Both the position numbers and the translations under genes were made by a program. Below, in pieces: positions 24,511-35,211 of a stretch of DNA of 64,000 bases. The notes below the pieces were generated by a model. The model was not told where the DNA came from, searched no databases, and saw only the letters and a program-made list of their open reading frames with translations. Source of the stretch: Ignelater luminosus (Eukaryota > Arthropoda > Insecta > Coleoptera > Elateridae); the NCBI GenBank assembly GCA_011009095.1, contig VTPC01007440.1:1-64000 (forward strand). Direction: 5' to 3'. Position 1 is the stretch's first letter; the number at the start of each line of letters is the position of its first letter.

Positions 24511-26416
24511 ATTACACACATCAATCAAAACTCGATTTTCATTTTTAATTCTATCTACTACAGCACGAATCAAAATTTGAAAAAAATTAAATTTATTTTA
24601 TATTTGTTACTAGCGTATTCTCAAATGCAATAAATACATAAAATCGTTGTGAAACGCAATACCAGAAACGAGAAGAATAGATAGGTATTTCCAATTTATG
24701 CAAGCGGAAGCTATCAGTAACTATCATCCATTATAGTTGCTTCATGATATTGAGAATGTCTTCTTTAATGAAGTTACCCAGAAAATGCAACACATCCTTA
24801 ACGATATTCTATTATATATGCACATTACATGTCAACTATTCAAAGAAATACACACATTTCTTACAGTCTGTTAACACCTGAGTATTCTTTTTTTAAATCT
24901 TAACATCTCGCAACATTAATTATAAGATTTTATTTTAAAACCGATTTTAATAATTGCTATTAATTTTATTTTTAAGTTTAAAGGACAAAATCTAAATATA
25001 AATCGAGTTACTTTACGAAGTACGTGAAGCAAATAAGAAACGGGCTCTAATAACACTTCTAAATGAAATTGCAAACTAATAAACATGAAAAGCTAAAACA
25101 TATTCATAGTGTCGAAACCACTTTCAAACTTTGAACCTGATTAACATGAAATATCGGTTTTAACAATTAAGATGTTAATAAAGTGTCTTTATTTTTTAGA
25201 ATTTAATTTATTTGTTTTTTATACAGCTTCTATTATTATCCTAATGTTGTTGTAATGGATAGGTCGTGCACAAGAAAAAAACCAATCCACTCTTTAGATA
25301 AACATGTATAAACACGAGAAAAATTAACATGTTTGTGAAACTTATAAAAGATGGAGAAACACACAAAAAATTGAAAAATAAAAAAGAAATCCGCAGATAA
25401 ACAAGAAAGATAATATACAAACACGCAGCCTTTATAAAAAGACATCCAGCGATTAAGGAATGGAAAGTACTAATTACTAAAGGTTGAAGATAAATGATGA
25501 ATTTTAGCTTTGAAATAAAAAAAAAAAAGAATTTGGCCAACACAAAAATATAGACTTCTACATACTACAACCTTTTCTTATAATTAATTTTATTTTTAGT
25601 TATTTACTTCCTTGTAGACACTGTTTGAATTTCTGTTGTTACACTACGGAATCTCAATTACGCTTGTTATCTGTTTCTATAGAAATCAGTAGAATATTAC
25701 GTATCTATTAAAAAACATTCATGAAATTCATTTCGGATTAATAAGGAACTAACTTTGGACTGAAAGGAAACAAATTTTAAGCTGCATTAACCTGAACAAA
25801 AATGAATATTTTTGTGAGGGTATTAGTTTGATAAATAGTTATCCAGCCCTAAAAAAAATAGAAAGATCAAAATACTGGAATTTCAAGATAATTAAAGTAA
25901 TTTTTAGCTGCATTGGTTTACTTAAGCCCACCAGTCAACACCACCACCTACCAAAAACAAAGAAATACAAAAATTGGGGAACAGTTTGTCCAATATAGAA
26001 AAACTACACCTCAAAGTTTTTTTTTTTTTGTTTTTAGGCTCTTTTCTCTCTTCCTCCGCTATGTAGAACCTATAATATATAAACGGGAAGTCTTGGTGTT
26101 ATGATTTTAGCTGCCCCGAAAAGAATCAAGCGATTCAGAGTTTTTATCAATTTTAGAAAATTTTCACATTTGCTTAATAAAAGATTTTAGTTGATACTAA
26201 TTTGTGAATAAATTAATAATGGGATATAAATATAGAAAAATTAGATTCGTATCAACGCTTTTCCAATTAAGCGAGTAGGATTTTCCCCATGCCAACTCTA
26301 AAGTCTAGCTGTATGTATTAATTAGCATGAAATGGTGTTACTCATCTTTTATTCCACATCTAGAAATAGTAGTATATATTTGCTATGTGAATTTTGCATT
26401 GATTTGAAACAATGAG
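24511..26416. other. Unassigned AT-rich sequence
   Basis: No gene or complete element recognised. There are poly-A and poly-T runs near 25508 and 26019. The ORFs at 25236-25543 are low-complexity hydrophobic translations and not credible genes. Confidence 0.5.
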
Positions 26417-26619
26417 TCTTGAAATTAACAGTACTACTTGAAGAAATATACAAAACTCCAGAAAATTACACTTGTAAATATACGAAATCTGACTTTTTAT
26501 TCCCTAAAAATTTTTACAACATTCAACTATTTTTATTATTCATTTCACACCATATTTTCATAATTACATTTTCATTATTACTGTCCAACAGACACTGTTA
26601 TTGTCGTCACCTTCTAACA
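26417..26619 (-). repeat. Copia 3' LTR
   Basis: On the minus strand it starts TGTTAGAAGG directly after the purine tract GAGAAGGAG (26620-26628) and ends ...GTTAATTTCAAGA. The last 23 bp are identical to 30595-30617 next to the primer site, which fixes the LTR end. It is about 203 bp long, similar to the LTR of the second Copia element. The stop codon of pol lies inside the LTR start, as in many Copia elements. Confidence 0.8.
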
Positions 26620-28000
26620 CTCCTTCTCGAGAACAGTGTTAACACCTTCCACTTTCATAAGTCCTAAACTCAAACGTAACTTCAAAAATTGTTCGTTTGA
26701 TAAAGGTTTTGTCAATATATCGGCCACCTGCTCGCTTGTACAAACACCTTTTCCAGTTAAATTTCTTACAAAATTGTATTTTACGTCTACATGCTTAAGA
26801 CGACGATGTTCCCATTTATGTAACAGATGGATACAAGACTGATTATCTTCAAAAACCTTTAATGGAATTGACAACGATATTCCAAAATCTTCTAATAACT
26901 TCTTTAACTATAACAAATCTGATACAGCCATTGCAAGAGCAATATATTCAGATACAGTTGATGACAGTGCAACTGAAGTTTGTCTTTTGGTAGCCCAATG
27001 AACTGTATTACCAAACACCTTCATTACAAATTCACTAGTTGATTTTCTACCATATTCACTTCCAAAATCTGCATCAGCATAACAAAGTAAACTTTCTTTT
27101 TCATCTTTTTTAAACCATAAACTCAAATCCAGACTTCCTTTAATATATCTTAAAATTCTTTTGAGCCCTTTCCATAATTGTTCTGTTTGATGAGTTTGAT
27201 TCCTGCTAAAGTAATTGACTGCAGAACTCAAATCTGGTCTTGTAGTAATTGTAACATACATCAAACACCCAATCAGTTCTCTGTAAGGTCTCGAATCATC
27301 ATAAATTTTCTTTACTTCAAGAATTAAAGGCTTTATTTCTATTGGAGTTTTTACTGGCTTGCAGTCTTCCATGTTAAACCTTTTTAACAATTTCCGAAGA
27401 AAAAAACTGGTTGACTTAACACAATGTCTGTTTTAGATCTTGAGATATTTATTCCAAGAAATAAATAAAGTTCGCCCAAATCTTTCATATGAAATCGTTT
27501 ACTTAACGGTATTTGAACAAGATCAATTTTTTCTTATCATTTCCAGCTATAATTATATCATCGACATACAAGAGAAGATACAATTTTACTTTACCAAACT
27601 GCATACAAACACTTATCTGCTTCTGATTGTTCAAAACCAAAATGCTTCCATGCTCAATGAACTTGTTTTAAACCATACAATGCTTTCTTCAACTTACACA
27701 CCAATCTTGCCAGTTAAAACCAAATGGAATTTTCATATAAATTTCTTCTTTTATCTTTCCATGAAGAAATGCATTTTTAAGATCCATTTGACATGCATAA
27801 AGATCTTTTTCTTTAATTACAGATATAAGTGTTCTTAATGTTGTAAGTCTTGCAAATGGCGCATATGTTTCTTCATAATCATAATCTTTTCGTTGAGCAC
27901 AATTTTTAATAACTAACCGTGCTTTATACCTTTCAACATTTCCATTTTTGTCTTCTTTAATTTTAAAAACCCATTTACTATCTAGAAATTCTCTTCCTGG
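26614..28000 (-). pseudogene. Copia reverse transcriptase / RNase H, broken
   Basis: The RT is fragmentary (KKALYGLKQ-like near 27660, FHMKDLGELYLFLG near 27500). The piece at 26908-27390 has the conserved region after the RT: MEDCKPVKTPIE, YRELIGCLMYVTITTRPDL, RILRYIKGSLD. RNase H follows with LLCYADADFGSEYGRKST, then SSTVSEYIALAMA. After one stop, the frame 26614-26874 gives VFEDNQSCIHLL, RLKHVDVKYNFVR and VADILTKPL. The RNase H acidic residues (D in ADADF, E in SEYIAL, D in EDNQS, D in KHVDVK) are all present, but the frame is broken. Confidence 0.85.
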
Positions 28001-28118
28001 GGATAATTTTATTAACTCTCAAGTATCATTTTCCTTGAGAGACTCAATTTTCTCCTGAACTGCTTGAAACCATTATCTTGACGTGTTTCAATTTCTTCGT
28101 AACATGTAAGAATATTAT

Positions 28119-29754
28119 TTACAAATGATTCAGCACTGCATTATCGTTCAAAAAACTTGGCTTCTGTTTTTCTCTCTTACTTCTTTGAAATGTAACTACT
28201 TCATTTTCTTTACTTGACTTTACTTCATCTTCTAGTCTTGATTTCACTACATATTCTCTTTTTGATTCTATGTATTCTTCTACTTCGTCTTTTCCATTTT
28301 TTACACACATTTCACCTAAATCGATATTTTCAAAAATACGTTCTTTTCACTTCTAACTGTTTCAAATGAAAATCTTCTTTCAACAAAAATATCTTTTCCA
28401 AGAATCATTTTTTCTTCTTCTGGACACAACTTGTACCCATTATTACAGTAACCAACCATATAACACTTCTTTGATCTTGACTCAAATTTTCCTTCAAGAA
28501 TTTCTTTTGGTATGTGTAAAAACGCAATTTCTTAACTTTTGGTTTTTCGTTGAACCATTTAATGCTGATGTTGGACTTCTATTAATAAAGATACACCGCA
28601 GTTAAAACTGCTTCTGACCAAAAACTTTTCCCAAGCTTGGAATTCAACATCATACATCTTGCCTTTTCTATTATAGTTTGGTTCATTCTTTCTGCTACAC
28701 CATTCTGTTGTAGAGTATATCTAATTGTAAATTCAAACTGAACACCTTTTTCTTCAAAAAAATTCTTATTTCTTTCGAAATATATTCTCGCTCATTATCA
28801 CATGTAAAACGACTAATTTTCATATTAAAATGAGCTGACACCATTGCTTCAGATATCTTAAGGTATTTTAACACCTCCGACTTTGATTCCATCGGATATG
28901 CCGCTGTAAAATGTGTAAAATCGTCAATTAAAGTTAACACATACTTCTTTCCATTATGTGAAATAGGAGGTGTCGGCCCAATCAAATCACTGTGTATTCT
29001 TTCCAACAGTCTTGTTGCTCGTTGACGTTTCTGGCCATAAGATAACTGCGTCTGCTTCCCTTCTATACACGTTACAAATTTCCGTACGCAATTTATTCAA
29101 ATCAACATTAATACCTTCAACTTGTCTTTGAAGTTTCTTCAAACTTTCAAAATTTAAATCTCCAAAACGTTTGTGCCACAAATTCATATCTTCTGTAATC
29201 GAACACGCATTTGCAAAGACAGTCTTATATTTACATTTTACCAAATATATTGCGATTCAGTTCTCGACGCGACGGTAACTACACAATTCTTTTTTTTAAT
29301 CAAACCTTTACTGTTTTTGAACACTAATTCAAACCCATTCACTGACAAAACATCTTTTACTTTTATAAAGTATTCTTTTCCATTTACTTCACTTACAATT
29401 TTAATGTCTCCAACTTTATTAGCTTCAATATGTGTTCCAGATTTAGCAACACTAATTCAAATCGGTGTCTTCAGTTTTCTGGCATTACTTAAAAGAACAT
29501 TGGAACACACTAAATGTTCAGTTGCCCCTGAATCTAAAAAATATGAAATTGAACTTTCTGATTCGTAATTTGTTGCCGCCAAAAACATAAACTTTCACTT
29601 TCTTCTTCATCTTTGCATAAATTTTCAAATTGCTTTGACGCAATATTAGCTTTACTGCTAACATTCTTTCTAAAATCTTCAGACTTTGTTCTACAATCAA
29701 CTTTCTTATGTTCAGATAGACCACATTTATGACATTTAAATAGAAACTTTCCAT
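28119..29754 (-). pseudogene. Copia protease and integrase, broken
   Basis: The aspartic protease motif YFLDSGATEHLVCSN lies near 29520-29550. The pre-integrase region (NLWHKRFGDLNFESLKKL, 28987-29244) is followed by the integrase core at 28695-29006: RIHSDLIGP, YVLTLIDDFTHFT and FTCDNEREYIS. These hold two of the catalytic acidic residues. The region holding the third (usually AERMNQT) is frameshifted near 28690. A charged integrase C-terminal stretch (28119-28310) precedes the RT. Multiple frameshifts rule out a working protein. Confidence 0.85.
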
Positions 29755-29770
29755 TCTTGTTCTTGTTTTT

Positions 29771-30511
29771 CTAACCTTCTTCTGAAAAATTTCTCGTTGA
29801 TGGAAAGGTCATCGTATTAAATGAATCACCTTCCTTCTTTGTAACTCCAGTACTTTTTCTTTTCAACTCTTCTTCTAAAAGTTGATTCTTTACGAAATTT
29901 AACGTCAAATCTTTTTTTGATAACGTTTCTAACGCCGTAACCACTACTTCATACTCATTTGGCATTGTCAACAATAGATGACACACAATATCAGTTTCTT
30001 CCAGAGTCGCTCCGGTTGATCTCAAATCTCTGATTGATTTGTCAAACTTTAAGAAATGATTTGCCAATGTGTCATTTGTAGAATCAGATTTCATCGTTAA
30101 AAGTGACTTTCTTATCAAGAGTTGACTTGCAATACCTTTGCGTTCAAAAACATTACACAAAGGTGACCACAATTCACAACTGTTTTTTTTATCTTTAGCA
30201 TATTCTAGATGACTATCTCCCATTCTTTGGATAATCTGTGACTTGCATTTTCTGTCTTTCTTCTCTAATTGAGCTAATTTCTTTTTTTTTCTGCAGTTTG
30301 CTTTTATCTTCCCGTCTTTTCTTCCGCCGTTTCCCCCGTTTTTTTCGTCAATTTTCACCATATCAGTGTACGGCTCTTCAATAAACTGTGCAAGATCCAT
30401 TTCTTCCAATACGACCTGCATTCCAAATTGCCAATTATTAAAATTTGTTCTATCAAATAACGGAATGCGATATCTTTCTTCTTCTGTCATCATGAATTCT
30501 TCCTTATTCAA
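29771..30511 (-). pseudogene. Copia gag (246-aa open part)
   Basis: The ORF begins with Met at 30511, about 70 bp downstream of the primer site, and carries Copia Gag motifs. These are IPLFDRTNFNNWQFGMQVVL near the N-terminus, then LLIRKSLLTMKSDSTNDTLA, LRSTGATLEETDIVCHLLL and MPNEYEVVVTALE (the UBN2-type Gag core). It stops just before a zinc-knuckle stretch (CHKCGLSEHKK, about 29730), which is read in another frame. The N-terminal half contains a Lys-rich insertion. It is probably non-functional alone because pol is broken. Confidence 0.85.
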
Positions 30512-30579
30512 ATTTCCTCAAATTGCAATTTTTCTTTTGATTTCTCTAAAACACATTTCTTTCTTCAATTTTGCGTATT

Positions 30580-30594
30580 TCTGGACCCATAACC
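30580..30594 (-). other. Copia primer binding site
   Basis: Minus-strand GGTTATGGGTCCAGA is the Copia-type primer site (complementary to the initiator tRNA-Met anticodon region). It directly abuts the last 23 bp of the 5' LTR. The second Copia element has GGTTATGGGCCCAGA in the same place. Confidence 0.8.
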
Positions 30595-30620
30595 TCTTGA
30601 AATTAACAGTACTACTTCAA

Positions 30621-32133
30621 GGTTTTAGATTAATTTCTTGAATTGCAACCACTTTATCCTTATGCACTGTACTGCTGAACCTTCTGGGTCTTTGTTGAGA
30701 TTTCCAGTTGGAATTAACTTTATTTTCAAATGTTTTAAATCTATGAAATCACTGTATTCTAAATGTTCAACTCTTAAAGGGTATTTTTTGCTTGCAGATC
30801 TAATAATTATTGGCCACTCAAGCAAAGAATGAACAATATTTCCTTTCTTGGCTCTCTCAATGAGGCTGTGAATAGAATTCACTTCCATTTGCGTATGACC
30901 TGTTTGTAAAAATTTTAAGTTGATTTCTTCAAAATGTGTAGTATTTGCAACATCCAGCAAAAAAGCTGCCATGAACCTGTTACGGTTTTGACCACCATAG
31001 GTGTCTGATGTAAGTGTTACATTTTTTTCGGTCTGGGGTAGAGAATGCAATAATTTAAATATGGCTGTTTCGATCTCATCAGAACCCTCTTTTTCCGTCT
31101 GTTTCATTCTAAACAAAACATATGACCTGATTTTCTGCTTGATCATTTACTGTCAAATTGTAAGTGCAAAATTTATGCGTGTAGTAAAAGGAAGACACAT
31201 TTGATATTTTGTCTTTTTCGTTCTCTCTCCTAGCCAAGTCTTTGTTCTTTAAATGCTCTTCCAAAATTTTTTCGTTTTCGCTTTTTTTTCGTCTTCTACA
31301 GCTTTCACATACCCTACATGCATCTTTTTTTCGATGATGAAATTATGTATTAAATATTTTGCCGTATGTCCCAAATTTGATATTACACTGTATGTTTTCA
31401 TGCTTGCATTTTTCCTTAAACAGGTCAAACATTTTAGATATACTCAAATCTGAGCTCAAATATTGACGTTTTGTTTCTTTACGGCAGTAGTGGCTTTCTA
31501 AGCGAGGAAATGACTCAATGTGATTTTTAATTCTTGATCTCTCTATTTCTGATAATTTATGGTGTGACGGATGTTGTCCTCTTTTTTATCATCACTAACA
31601 AAAGAAGATAGTTCATCCACGTGTTTCTTTTTTGCCACGAAAACTGCTCTTTCACCTATGTCGAGCATTCTTAAAAAGAACTGTTTACAAACTTTTTCCT
31701 TGGACCTGTTTGGATTGATAAAATAATATATATAGGTACCTTTTCTTTCCTTCTTATTGTCTGTAACAACTCTCCTTCTTTTTACTGGGACAGTAACAGT
31801 CTGGCAAATGAAATCCCTCTGTCTGGTGTAAGAACCAAGCTACCAATAGTTACTGTTAATTGCTTGTCTCTCTTCTTGAATAAAAAAAAAAATATATCAG
31901 CCACTTTTCTTGCTGCTACTACCTTTCCATTTACAATCACGTATTCTTTTCCCAGATTCTGCAATTTCTTCCTTCTGATCTTCTTGTATCTGTCACTGTT
32001 GCGTTTTCGTTTCCTCGTACCTTTGACGTTTTCTTTGTCTTCTGATGCATTTTCAGTGACACGATGGTCCACTATATTTTTAGAGACTTCATCACCTCTA
32101 ACACTGTTGTTTCCTGTGCACTTTCAGCACTAG
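30621..32133 (-). pseudogene. DUF7869-like (transposase-like) gene remnant, minus strand
   Basis: The 173-aa piece at 30625-31146 reads VTLTSDTYGGQNRNRFMAAF, then FLQTGHTQMEVNSIHSLIE. These are the conserved words (GGQN-N; GHxxMExDxxH) of a family of uncharacterised invertebrate proteins carrying DUF7869 and suspected to be transposase-derived. Upstream, 31782-32072 carries the family's N-terminal basic region (RRKKLQNLGKEYVIVNGKVV). The gap between is frameshifted. The 3' end is cut at about 30620, exactly at the Copia remnant. Function is unknown; a nuclease or transposase role is inference. Confidence 0.6.
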
Positions 32134-32234
32134 AGCTGTAATCTCCACTTGAATCCACTATGTAATCTAGATCCCCGGTATAAAAGTGAGACCATGAAAC
32201 TAGTTATGTCGTTATTTATTTTTACAAGTAAGAC

Positions 32235-33860
32235 TCTTGTGATGTTTTGAGTTACACAAGACATTTTTTACACTTGCATCTACTGGAAGTGGAATCGTCA
32301 GTACAGTTACAGTAATTAAATCCCTGGCCACCTAGATGTGATTCTTTTCTTGCACATTCCCAAATGGTAACATGTTTTTCCGAAACTTCGTTGACCGATA
32401 TGAATGTTTCTTTGCAGCTAATGAATTGATTTCTTGCGTAGAGTTGGTTTGAGATTTCATACTTAGTATCTAGCCTATACATTCCTTCAGGATATTTCAC
32501 TGATGACAGAGCCAGTATTTTTTCTGCTTGTTTTTTCAAAGATTGTTTGGCTGAAATCCTGCCGTCTTAAATGTCCTGTGTTTTTTTATTGAATAAAATG
32601 GTTAAGCTATCTCTCTCCCATCTTGGTAGCTGTTTGATGGAGTCAAGATATCCAAATCTGTATTATTTTGCGTCTCAAGATTAGAAATAATTGTTTCGGT
32701 TTCCCTCTGAAGTTTGCTGTCATTTTCAATTTGGTTGTTGCTATCAACTTGTTTATCGTTTTTGTTCAACATCATTTTAGCTCTTCCTCTGTACGAAGTC
32801 CAGTCAGCGAGTCTAAAAGGAGATATCGTAAGTATTTATTCAAACTTTAGCTTTGCAACCAAACATTGCTTCGTAAGTGCTGCGACATGTTCGTAAGTGA
32901 TATGCTTTGTTTTTTATAAACTAGATGAAGTGTAGTCCTTCGGACCATTTTGTCGTATTGTTGGATTCCAGTCAAGTACAAAGCATCTTCTCGATATCTT
33001 GGTTAGCCCTTTCAATAGAGCCTTTGACTGAAAGTATCGAGACTTATCATGTACGATTTTTAGTTCTGGCCACATCGCACGCACTTCTTCGACGAATTTA
33101 TTTGCAAACTCCCTCTCATTGTCACTCTGAAAAAAAAGTTATATGCTACTTCTTCTGTTCTTTTAGTTTTTAAAGTTCGCCGCTATACGAATTTTGTAAG
33201 GTGATCTTGATATACCATTATGAATTTATAATCATCGCCAGCTTGTGAGTACATGTCTATCAAATCAGTTTGACATCTTGAATTAAGTTCTTTGCCTATA
33301 ATTGGCTTTACAACTAAATAGTCTTTTTCGGTAAACTTTTTTTTTCTGGCAAGATTCATACAGATTCAAGTAAAGTGTAACGAGTTCAGCTGTCACATTT
33401 TTATATTTAGTTTTCAGCTCTTTCATCGTTCTGACTCGGCCACCATGACCAATAGCGAGATGACAGTCGTGGATTTTTTAAAAACTTTCTTCCAAATGAA
33501 CGTAATAAATGATTGTCTCACCTTCGTTTTTCACAGAAACTATGACTTTTTCTAAACTTCCAATTTTGACATCATACCTTGCAAGAAGCTGGAAATCTTC
33601 AGGTGTCTTCTAAGCAATCTTATCTTAACTTCTTTTACTTTCACGGTACATACTGATCGCTTGTAAACAACTAGTTATTTTTTCTTTTATTGACAGTAAG
33701 TTTATTTTTTCACTAAAACAGATTGTCATTGTCGCAATAAACAGCAAAATGCACAACCTCTTTCAACAAATCAACAATATGCCTTGTTGCATCATCCATT
33801 ATGTGACGAGTGTGGTGACGATGGGAGGATAAGAGAAGCCGACATGTCTTCCCCCACCTT
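32235..33860 (-). pseudogene. Ginger2/KRBA2-like integrase remnant, minus strand
   Basis: The translation in several frames gives an integrase zinc region (CHLAIGHGGRVRTMKELKTK, then LNLYESCQKKK). Core fragments similar to KRBA2 proteins follow, and then a C-terminal piece at 32252-32539. That piece reads EGMYRLDTKYEISNQLYARN, then HLGGQGFNYCNC and a Cys-rich end (CKCKKC). This is the domain order of Ginger2-type DNA transposons and the related KRBA2 proteins. One zinc-finger Cys is lost and many stops occur. Only about 100 bp separate it from the DUF7869-like remnant on the same strand. Confidence 0.65.
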
Positions 33861-33929
33861 TCCAACTCGCAAAACAATATTTTTGTTTTCCACTTTCACT
33901 ACTGTCCTCATTTACAAAAACACACAATG

Positions 33930-34950
33930 ATACTCAACAGGTGAACTTAAAAACTGCGTTTTGAACTAAACTGAAATTAGCAAGCAGTACTAAACATCGT
34001 ACCAAAGAAACTGGATTTTGCACCAACTTTAGAGCCAGATTTGAACGATAAATACTGCGTTTTAAAACAAATAGGATTGATAATTCTAAAGCACATTTTA
34101 GACAAGTCAGTTGGCACTGTAAAGCTTTTGAATCCAGAATAGAGTACTAAGCAGAAAGAAGCCCTAAGGAAATCGGTTCAGCCTTATACAATTTCTTATG
34201 CAAAATCAACTTTCCCGAAGACTGTATGTAATTCGCTCAAACTGTTCTGAACAGAACGAGAATCTTTTTATCGTTTACTTGCTGTTATGCTGGTTGCAAA
34301 CTAAGGCTTCTGCAAATATGAAGACAATTCACTTACTTTTTCCAGCCAAAGGACATTCGTTCCTACATGCCTATCGCGTTTTCGGTAGACTCGAGAAAAT
34401 TATTTAAAAAAAAGACAGAGATACTTACCAAGAAAGAGCACCATGGTGCTTTTATGCAAGTTGGCAACGTTAATATCTGGGAAGATGATTGGATATTATA
34501 CAACATTAAGGATTTAAGTGAGAGTTTAAAACAATAGATGGTATAAGAGAGAGAAATTTTACAAGGAATGACAAGTAGTAACAACTATAGGAGCAGAGAA
34601 TATCTACCGCAATAATTTGGACACACCTAAAAGTATTGCAAAAAAAGGAATAAAATTAGGCTCCATATAGCACTACGTCCACTTCCATTAAAACGAACTG
34701 TTAAACCAAAAAAACTAAAGCATATTGACATGTTATTGAAAACTGCCTATGATTGGAAAGGCAGCCGATGTTCAGATCAGCAGGAGAAATCTCTCACAGC
34801 TAGTATGGTACAAACAACTTATTGAGCTGATAAACCCTGCTAATGATGATACTAACAATGCTGATGAAGACGATCGTGAAAATGTTGAAGATGTGTACGA
34901 TTGTGAAGAAGAGAACGAACGACTAAAGTTGTAATTTTTCTTTTCAAAAA
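33930..34950 (+). pseudogene. Second DUF7869-like remnant, plus strand
   Basis: Frames at 34198-34407 and just after read LLLCWLQTKASANMKTIHLL, KGHSFLHAYRVFGRLEKII and TKKEHHGAFMQVGNVNIWED. They continue with LPLKRTVKPKKLKHIDMLLK and an acidic tail ending at 34934 (DDRENVEDVYDCEEENERLK). This resembles the C-terminal half of DUF7869-containing proteins (GHSxxPxDRxFGxxEK). It is on the opposite strand to the 30.6-32.1 kb remnant and belongs to a different, longer subtype. Frameshifts make it a relic. Confidence 0.55.
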
Positions 34951-35211
34951 GTTTTGACAGAGTTGATAATTTTAGTTTCATTTGCAAAGTCTCCAATTTC
35001 ACCGTACTATTCTCAGAATAATGTTATAAGTTTTATATTCAATTTTAACAAAATAATAGTTTTGTTTCATAATGGATAACAGCAGGAAATCTCACTTTGC
35101 CAAAAAGTATTGTTTTGATAAAGTCTGCGTTTTGAAGTGTCAGTTAGAGCCAAGAAATAAATTAAACCTTTTAAAATCAGATTTATTACATTTTACATAC
35201 ATAAAAAATAT

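Larger units (their letters stand above)
26417..30617 (-). mobile_element. Ty1/copia-type LTR retrotransposon, minus strand
   Basis: Reading on the minus strand, the element has a tRNA primer site, gag, protease, integrase, reverse transcriptase, RNase H, a purine tract and a 3' LTR, i.e. the Copia gene order. All ORFs are interrupted by frameshifts or stops. The 3' LTR (26417-26619) is complete, but only 23 bp of the 5' LTR remain (30595-30617), so the 5' end has been lost and no target duplication can be checked. Confidence 0.9.

Noticed and set aside
25236-25543. Hydrophobic minus-strand ORFs resembling membrane segments
   Set aside because: They are translations of A/T-rich low-complexity DNA (Phe/Ile-rich) with no start context or homology.
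27440-27838. 132-aa plus-strand ORF
   Set aside because: It lies antisense to the Copia RT region and has no domain of its own; it is a shadow of the retrotransposon.
30366-30641. 91-aa plus-strand ORF
   Set aside because: Antisense to the Copia gag start and primer site.
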